From NCBI GenBank assembly GCA_964017185.1, contig OZ024883.1, forward strand, positions 40,726,395-40,790,394: a stretch of DNA of 64,000 bases, written 5' to 3'. This DNA is from Rugalucina vietnamica. Taxonomy: Eukaryota; Mollusca; Bivalvia; Lucinida; Lucinidae. Shown here piece by piece: positions 57,731 to 64,000 of this stretch. Both the position numbers and the translations under genes were made by a program. The notes under the pieces are model-generated. The model was not told the DNA's origin, made no database searches, and saw only the letters and a list, made by a program, of their open reading frames with translations. The first letter of the stretch is position 1. Every line of letters starts with the position of its first letter.

Positions 57731-57950
57731 ATTGAGTCCTCCGTCAAACCACCCATCATTAATATTCATTTTTATATTGACCATTCAAATCAGCACATTA
57801 GCTAACGGTCAATGACGGTTAGACAACAAGGGGGTTGGACAAACAAACCAACACATGCTTTTTACATGTAAATATAGGTGCAAAAACACAATGTTTGTCT
57901 AAGGAAATAGGGGTGGGCGTGGTTATACCTTGCTGGCGGAGGAGTCAATT
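57731..57950 (+). mobile_element. ATTGAGTCCTCCG MITE
   Basis: The ends ATTGAGTCCTCCG and CGGAGGAGTCAATT are complementary. Inside: CGGTCAATGACGGTTAGACA and AATAGGGGTGGGCGTGG. The inverted sister copy is at 62294-62515. Confidence 0.75.
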
Positions 57951-57978
57951 GTATCAATTTCTGACCTTTCTATTTTTA

Positions 57979-58283
57979 TGCACCAGTCATTTGTAAGCAC
58001 TGCCCCACCCCCCCTCCCACTTCACACACACACACACACCTACGGGGAAGGGTGGGGGACAGCCGGGCTAAAGTGCTGGGCAATTACTTTTCCAGTGTCC
58101 TGTCAGTGCAGGGGAAATGACGGGGTTTGGGGTATTAGGATCCTTACCCCAGGGAGATTTTCTATTGCGATGGGTGGGGCAAAGAGCAAAGTTTTGACCT
58201 CCAGTGTGCCCCCTGGGGGTGGGGCTCATAGCAGGCGCACTTCCCCATAGGTGGGGGAGCAGTGGTTACAAATAACTGGTGCA
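57979..58283. mobile_element. Harbinger-like MITE (TGCACCAGTCATTTG ends)
   Basis: It has the same ends as the 3.4-kb element at 41859, is 305 bp long, and is flanked by TTA on both sides (3-bp TWA duplication). The interior is G/C-rich with a (CA)n tract. It is a deletion derivative of the same family. Confidence 0.8.
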
Positions 58284-58619
58284 TTACTGTTATACTTGTA
58301 ATCCCTTTATTAATTGCTACATTCCCATTGTGAAACCAGCCCTGTTACAGGATTCAAGGTCTTATGTCTCATGTGAATCTGGATTTCTCTGCTTAATATG
58401 CCTTATGAATTTTGATGTGATTTTGATGCAGTTATATCTCCTTGTTATGAGAGCATGACTTGTCAGATCAGTATCTATTCTTTATTCATTGGACCTTAAT
58501 TCTGCCAGATATTGTGTTTTGTTAATCTCATAGTATTGGAAAGATGGGATTTCTTTGAATTCTTGGGAAACACTTACTCATCAGCTGTTTACATCAGGAA
58601 AACATGTCCATGAAATGTT

Positions 58620-59931
58620 TACCCCTTTAAACCCCACTTTTAAATCGTGAAAATGGGGTTCGCAGGGGTATATCTGTTTTTCTTATTTTTGCTCCAAAAC
58701 ATCGATTGTGGGTACTCGGTTCTAACGTGTATCCATAATCTATGTTTTGAGCAAAAGTATTAACCAGAGGACCAATGGTCCTGTAAACGCTCGCCTGAGA
58801 CCTGAGATATATACCAATAAACTTGTTTGACTAGAATGGTAATATACATGTATATAACCCCAGGGAAGGGTCAGAGCAACCTCTGGAGTCAATGTCTTTT
58901 TTAAATCATAAAGATTCAGTCCATTTGCCAATTTACTGCAAGTTTTGCCCTTCAAATGACATTGTAACAATTTTCCCCGTTCAAATGTGTGGGCAACCTA
59001 AGTTGACCTCGCTGTAAAAAAGGTCAAGGTCATCCCAGGGTCATGATTTATACAAATTTTGTAGAGCTCCATTGCCTGATGCTTCATGCCAAGTTTCAAA
59101 ATCATATGCCTTCTGGTTCTGGAGAAGAAGATTTTTAAAGGTTTGTGCTATTTATACCCATGGCGGCCATCTTGGTCATGTGACCTTGACCATTTATACA
59201 AACTTTCATTCACTCTTCCTAAGAATGCTCCACATAAAGTTTGGCTTTGATTAGCCAAGCGGTTTAAGAGAAGATGTTTGAATATTATGGTCATACACAT
59301 GTATATTGCCCCAGGGCAGGGGCAGACAACCCTCTGGGCCCAAAATATTTTAATAAACAATTTGCTCATTCCTAGCAAGTTTTTTGCCATTAAATGACAT
59401 TTTCCTATTTTTTCCCATTCAAATGCATGGGCGGCCTAAGTTGACTTTGCTGTAAAAAAGGTCAAGGTCATCCCAGGGTCATGATTTATATAAACTTTGT
59501 AGGGCTCCATTGCCTGATGCTTCATGCCAAGTTTCAAAATCATAGGCCTTCTGGTTCTGGAGAAAAAGATTTTTAAAGGTTTTTGCTATTTATAGCCATG
59601 GCGGCTATCTTGGTCATGTGACCTGGACCATTTATATAGACTTTCGTTCCCCCTTCCTAAGGATGCTCCATCGGCTTACGATATGTTTCATGGTATAAGT
59701 ACCTGATTGTTAGTTTGGTTTTTTCCCACCTCGGTTTTTGGAGTGGGAATCTTTTTCTGATTGCGCCTTTTCCTGATCTTTGCCTACTTGTACCTTTCCA
59801 TATGAAGTTTGGCTTTGATTGGCCTAGCGGTTTCAGAGGAGAAGATCTTTGAAATTGTGGACGGACTACGAACGCTGGAGCATGGGTATACTATAAGCTC
59901 ACCTGTGAGCCTTCAGCTCAGGTGAGCCAAA
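58620..59931 (-). mobile_element. AGCTCACC-type repeat in RYK intron
   Basis: It starts with TTTAAACCCCACTTTTAAAT and the GTTCTAACGTG foldback, then ACCAGAGGACCAATGGTCCT. Two sub-units with TGGCGGCCATCTTGGTCATG and AAAAAGGTCAAGGTCATCCC follow, then the hairpin GAGCCTTCAGCTCAGGTGAG. An unrelated dispersed repeat (59671-59796, also at 24630) is inserted near the end. Confidence 0.75.
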
Positions 59932-60094
59932 AATATCAAAATTTTTCCGGATGAAAAAAATTCTGTATATTGCATGGGCGTGCATATTGCATGGGCTTGA
60001 TATTATGTTATATAGGCCTCAGTTGCAACATAGTTTAAACTTTTTCTGTCAGACAGTCAGCAATGGGGCTTGAAGACATGATTCTGTCTATACT

Positions 60095-60178
60095 AGGAGA
60101 GTTTGAAACTCTTCAATCCGGAGGTATATGAGGTTATCCATGTTTATTGCAGTGGGGTTGTAAACTTAAAACCTTATC
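60095..60178 (-). pseudogene. Decayed second version of RYK exon B
   Basis: On the minus strand YKIRF, a stop, then VYNPTAINM. The nucleotides GGAGGTATAT..GAGGTTATCCAT parallel exon B (GGAGGTATATTAGGTTGAGG). It lies about 400 bp downstream of exon B in the transcript direction and lacks a clear donor. Confidence 0.65.
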
Positions 60179-60240
60179 TTGTACAGAAAAACACTCCACA
60201 TGATGGTAGCAAGGATTTCCAGACTTGCTAAGATATTATA

Positions 60241-60355
60241 CAATTGTTGCCCTTGAGTGAGGGTGACATGACGATTTGTTCAACCGAGGCAGGCAATATA
60301 ACCTGTCGAGGGTGAACAAATCGTCATGTCACCCTCACTCAAGGACGGCAATTGT
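60241..60355. mobile_element. Long palindrome (foldback MITE)
   Basis: CAATTGTTGCCCTTGAGTGA and GGGTGACATGACGATTTGTT pair with GAACAAATCGTCATGTCACC and CTCACTCAAGGACGGCAATT. The loop is about 25 bases. Confidence 0.85.
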
Positions 60356-60579
60356 TTTATTATGCCAAACCACTTTTGAAACAAATTATCGACATGCCAC
60401 ATGACAAATGCAGGTGACTGTATGTGCAACTTCATATTTAGGTAGATATGACGTCAGAGGGTAATATGATCATGCGTCATGACAGAATAGCACCCTTCAT
60501 GTGACCTGCTCTGGCCCAATCAAAATCCACACTCAGCCAATGAATATTTATGAGGTATAATAAACCATAATTGACTTAC

Positions 60580-60679
60580 TAGTGAGAGTGTTAGGAACTT
60601 TCCCATCTGGAGGTATATTAGGTTGAGGCATATCCATGGCCGTTGGATTGGAAACTTTGAACCGCATCTTGTAATACAT
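60580..60679 (-). CDS. RYK: RYK receptor, WIF-domain exon B
   Basis: Acceptor TTTCTTTACAG, 100 bp (33 codons plus one base), donor GTAAGT. It reads MYYKMRFKVSNPTAMDMPQP then NIPPDGKVPNTLT. AMDMPQ is identical to human RYK and the spacing to the preceding and following exons is preserved. The WIF1 secreted inhibitor fits less well at this motif. Its one-base overhang joins the exon at 56997 to give TSFKIKFPCTG. Confidence 0.9.
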
Positions 60680-60705
60680 CTGTAAAGAAAATACAACATT
60701 AAAAC

Positions 60706-61292
60706 CAGAGGACCAATGGTCCTGTAAACGCTCACCTGAGACCTGAGATATACACCAATAAACTTGTTTGACTAGAATGGAAATATACATATATATAACC
60801 CCAGGGCAGGGTCAGAGCAACCTCTGGAGTCAATTTCGCTTTTAAATCATAAAGATTCAGTCCATTTGCCAATTTACTGCAAGTTTGCCCTTCAAATGAC
60901 ATGGTAACAATTTTCCCCATTCAAAAGCATGGGAGACCTAAGTTGACCTTGCCATAAAATAGGTCAATGTCATCCAAGGGTCATGATTTATACAAACTTT
61001 GTAGAGCTTCATTGCCTGATGCTTCATGCCAAGTTTCAGAATCATAGGCCTTCTGGTTCTGGAGAAGAAGATTTTTAAAGGTTTTTGCTATTTATAGCCA
61101 TTGTGGCCATCTTGGACATGTGACCTTGACCACGTTCCCCCTTCCCAAGGATGCTCCACATGAAGTTTGGCTTTGATTGGCCAAGTGGTTTCAGAGGAGA
61201 AGATGTTTGAAAAGTGTGAACGACGACAACGGACGACGGAGCATGGGTATACTATAAGCTCACCTGTGAGCCTTCGGCTCAGGTGAGCTAAA
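60706..61292 (-). mobile_element. Short AGCTCACC-type repeat in RYK intron
   Basis: CCAGAGGACCAATGGTCCTG to GAGCCTTCGGCTCAGGTGAG, with a single internal unit (GACCTTGCCATAAAATAGG, CCATCTTGGACATGTGACC). It lies immediately 5' of RYK exon B. Confidence 0.75.
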
Positions 61293-61589
61293 AATAATTT
61301 TACAAGTCACATACATAATAATTTTCCTAAATTGAGACATGTCTGAAATGTTTGTAATTTTCAGGCAAATATTGTAGGACAATGAATGCAAACTCATTGG
61401 TACCAGCCATGAGTAACCAACCAATATTGTTTTATTATGCAGTGTACTGATGCTATATATATACATGTACCTTTTTATAGTAATCAAGCAAAGACGGGAA
61501 TATTGATGAAATTTAAACTTTTTCTTTTCTATTTTTGTATGTTTTGCCAAAACTGTCAAAAAAAGGTTTGTTTGTATGTTGTGTCAGTG

Positions 61590-61765
61590 CTTTATGTCCT
61601 TGGTCAACAGCTTAATATTGAATAAGTCATGTCAGGAAAGATACTTAACCTAGCCACACCTGTTCCTGGGCAAGACTCCCAGTGGCAGGTTACCATTACT
61701 GAGTGCACATTTCTTTTGCCACAAACCGACATCCTTTCTTGAATCAGAGGTAGAAGAATGGCATG
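61590..61765 (+). repeat. Degenerate SINE-like fragment
   Basis: TTTATGTCCTTGGTCAACAG, GGGCAAGACTCCCAGTGGCA and GAGTGCACATTTCTTTTGCC parallel 540-690 and 52660-52790. Confidence 0.4.
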
Positions 61766-61832
61766 GGAAATATTTTTAACTGATGACCAAATCTTCATGA
61801 ATTAGAATGATTGTGTCAGACATGAGGATCTG

Positions 61833-62073
61833 CCCCCGAGGTTATTTAACTTTTTTCAAGCTCAGCTCAGCTGAGCATGAAATTTCAACTGCTCGACGAT
61901 ATTGAAATAGTCAAAATTAGTGGAAAATTTAGGTTCAAAACTCAAAAACTAGTAATTTATCTTGCTCATAAATGTTAAAATGCCAACAATTGTTGGCATT
62001 TTAACATTTATGAGCAGGATAAATTTCAGTCTCCTGCTGAGCTGAGCATGAAAAAAGTTTTATAACCTCGAGG
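61833..62073. mobile_element. CCCGAGGTTAT foldback MITE
   Basis: CCCCCGAGGTTATTTAACTT to AAAAGTTTTATAACCTCGAG with the same CAGCTCAGCTGAGC and TTAAAATGCCAACAATTGTT hairpin. It lies 56 bp downstream of RYK exon A. Confidence 0.8.
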
Positions 62074-62129
62074 CCTGGTCTGTTTCGGTACGAATCAGAA
62101 CAATGGATCAAGCTATCAGGAAAACTTAC

Positions 62130-62266
62130 ATCCGGTGGGGGAGGTCTGAGGTTTTGCCATGTGAATAAGATGGAGTCGATGTTTGGTCCAATTGGCATGT
62201 TGAACTGCAGGGCATATTTATTCTTGATTCCATTTCGAACATAGTAAAGCTGTGCATCAGGGATAC
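62130..62266 (-). CDS. RYK: RYK receptor, WIF-domain exon A
   Basis: Acceptor ATATTTCCAG, 137 bp, donor GTAAGTTTT. It starts with two bases of a codon and reads IPDAQLYYVRNGIKNKYALQ, then FNMPIGPNIDSILFTWQN and RPPPPD. Vertebrate RYK has LYYVRN and ALSF at the same place in its WIF domain, the extracellular Wnt-binding module of this single-pass pseudokinase (Drosophila Derailed, worm LIN-18). It joins in phase 0 to 60679. The signal-peptide exon must lie right of here and was not recognised. Confidence 0.88.
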
Positions 62267-62293
62267 CTGGAAATATACAGTAGATCTGTTAGC

Positions 62294-62515
62294 TAATTGA
62301 CTCCTCCGCCAGCAAGGTATAGCCACGCCCACCCCTATTTCCTTAGACAAACATTGTGTTTTTGCACCTGTATTTACCTGTAAAAAGCACGTGTTGATTT
62401 GTTTGTCTAACCCACGTGTTGTCTAACCGTCATTGACCGTTAGCTAATGTGCAGATTTGAATGGTCAATATAAAAATGAATATTAATGATGGGTGGTTTT
62501 ACGGAGGACTCAATT
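62294..62515 (-). mobile_element. ATTGAGTCCTCCG MITE
   Basis: Reverse-oriented relative of 57731-57950, starting AATTGACTCCTCCGCC and ending CGGAGGACTCAATT. It is 27 bp upstream of RYK exon A. Confidence 0.75.
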
Positions 62516-62574
62516 GTAAGACATGTATCGATTAGACAAATGTTGGGAATGATCACCGACAGGCATGTTGATTT

Positions 62575-62681
62575 ATATGTAGGGGGGTGGCCTGACATTC
62601 TGAACCATTAAGCATTATTGCATCTTGTTTCCATTCCAAAAACAGTACACCTGATGAGTGTCTGGGATACCTGCAAATCCT
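62575..62681 (-). pseudogene. Decayed second version of RYK exon A
   Basis: Acceptor AAGGATTTGCAG, then GTATCCCAGAC gives IPDTHQVYCFWNGNKMQ and a stop. After an internal deletion, QNVRPPPY follows, matching the end of exon A (QNLRPPPPD). It lies 309 bp upstream of exon A in the transcript direction. It is dead as it stands. Confidence 0.7.
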
Positions 62682-63187
62682 TAAAAAGCTGGGATTGCAA
62701 TGAGAAAATTTCTGTAACAGAGCATGCTGTTTTTCTTGGAAAAAAAACCCCTAAATTTCCTGAAAGTTTACGGTAAAATTGATGAGGATAGAAATCTACT
62801 GAACACAAGAACAAAAAGTTATCAAAACATGTTACTTTTTTGCACTTCCTGTAGCATTATGAAAACATTTTTAGTCTAGACTAACCTGCAACTTTTGTTT
62901 ATATAAAATGCCAAAATTGAGTTCAATATTTATAAATTATCAAGCATACCAAGTTTCTAAACAGCATTAAAAACATTTTAAAAGATAAACAGAATCTTGA
63001 AATCACATAAAATACAAACTGATCGGTGAAGATGTTTGAATAGATAGTTAAGTACTGTTCAATGTTGTGGTGTAAGAATTTTGGTTCTTATCTATCAGTC
63101 TCATTATGAAAACATGCCCATGCAATACACAGAGATTTTTAAATTTGTAAAAAATGAAAATTAAAACGAAAAATTTTGATATGTTTC
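62682..63187. other. AT-rich DNA 5' of the RYK exons
   Basis: No signal-peptide exon or promoter for RYK was recognised. Either that exon is beyond the right edge or it was missed. Confidence 0.4.
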
Positions 63188-64000
63188 TTATTTTTGCTCA
63201 AAACATAGATTGTGGGTACACGTTAGAACCGCCTCGGTGAGGCGGTTCTAACCGAGGTGGTTCTAACGAGTACCCACAATCTATGTTTTGGAGCAAAAAT
63301 AAGAACCAGAGGACCAATGGTCCTGTAAACGCTCACCTGAGTCTGCTGTATATACCAATAAACATGTTTGAATATTATGGTATTTAACCCCAGTGCAGGG
63401 GCAGATGAAGCCCTTGGGCTGTTTTCTTTTTTCAGAATAGTTAATATTCTGTCCATTTGCCAATTTCTTGCTGGCTTTTCCCTTCAAATGACATTTTAAC
63501 AGTTTTTCCCATTCAAATGCATGGGCAACCCATGTTGACCTTGCCATAAACTTGGTCAAGGTCATCACAGGGTCATGATTTGTATATACATTGTAGTACT
63601 ATAGCCATGGATGCTTCACGCCAAGTTTCATTGAAATCAATCTATTGGTTTCAGAGAAGAAGATACATGTATTTGAAGGGTTTTTACCATATATGGGCAT
63701 GGCAGCCATCTTGGTCATGTGACCTAGATAATTTCTAGTTTCTTTGAAATCGGTCCACCAGATTCAGAGAAGATTTTTGAAGGGTTTTACCATATATGGG
63801 CATGGCAGCCATCTTGGTCATGTGAACTAGATAATTTATATATACATTAATTCCCCCATTCCATAGATGCTTCACATAAAATTTGGATTTGATTCGCCAA
63901 GCGGTTTCAGAGGAGAAGACGTTTCAATATTACGGTAATATACATGTATATTGCCCCGGGTGGGGGCAGATGAGCCCCTGGGGTCCAATTTTTTTCAGAA
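63188..64000 (-). mobile_element. AGCTCACC-type repeat, runs off window
   Basis: It starts with the TTATTTTTGCTCAAAACATA foldback and GAACCGCCTCGGTGAGGCGG core, then CCAGAGGACCAATGGTCCTG and sub-units with CTTGGTCAAGGTCATCACAG. The hairpin terminus is beyond the right edge. Confidence 0.75.

Overview
This window is animal nuclear DNA. It is intron-rich and AT-rich, and it is packed with DNA transposons, MITEs and tRNA-derived SINEs. The repeat vocabulary (the AGCTCACCTGAGCC foldback-tipped element, SINEs ending in GGGACGTAAAACTG, and GAGCCGCC/GGCGGCTC MITEs with a central GATCAGCT hairpin) suggests a marine bivalve mollusc. That placement is inference. No operons, rRNA genes, intact tRNA genes or CRISPR arrays are seen.

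Layout. (1) Positions 1-14709 and 26074-41085 are two copies of one ~15.0-kb element. They match at a constant offset of 26376, and I saw no difference at any point compared. Copy 2 is complete (15012 bp). It starts CCCTTACGAAA, ends TTTCATAAGGG (imperfect terminal inverted repeats, TIRs), and splits a MITE into two halves (25991-26073 and 41086-41230), with CA at both junctions. The pair is therefore best read as transposition of a giant TIR element, not a tandem duplication. Copy 1 is cut by the left edge of the window. Both arms carry 11-bp-period CTGGTAATA arrays. Inside are two decayed captured genes: a MYND zinc-finger gene on the minus strand, and a spliced coiled-coil gene with a BEN-like C-terminus on the plus strand that retains a CpG/CRE promoter-like start. 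Nested hAT, Harbinger, SINE and other repeats are also present. No transposase was recognised.

(2) Positions 14710-26073 are a spacer holding MITEs, a SINE, a large AGCTCACC-type repeat (18228-19673), and a 151-bp-unit element nested inside a related 151-bp-unit element (19711-22147). (3) Positions 41231-56860 hold a 3.4-kb Harbinger-like element (41859-45307) containing a spliceable exon and a CpG-rich segment, several GAGCCGCC MITEs, an element with 11-bp arms (49671-50880), and a 1.06-kb Harbinger-like element (54002-55064) carrying a first-exon-like ORF.

(4) Positions 56863-62681 carry the only confidently named host gene, RYK (Wnt-binding receptor pseudokinase), on the minus strand. Three consecutive WIF-domain exons have exact splice phases (62130-62266, 60580-60679, 56863-56997). 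Decayed second versions of the first two exons lie nearby (62575-62681 and about 60095-60178). The signal-peptide exon should lie right of the window. No transmembrane or kinase exon was recognised to the left, so copy 2 (and possibly copy 1) may sit in a very long RYK intron.

A recurring theme is TIR elements of different families (the 15-kb, the 3.4-kb and the 1.06-kb) that contain pieces of spliced genes, often a promoter plus first exon.
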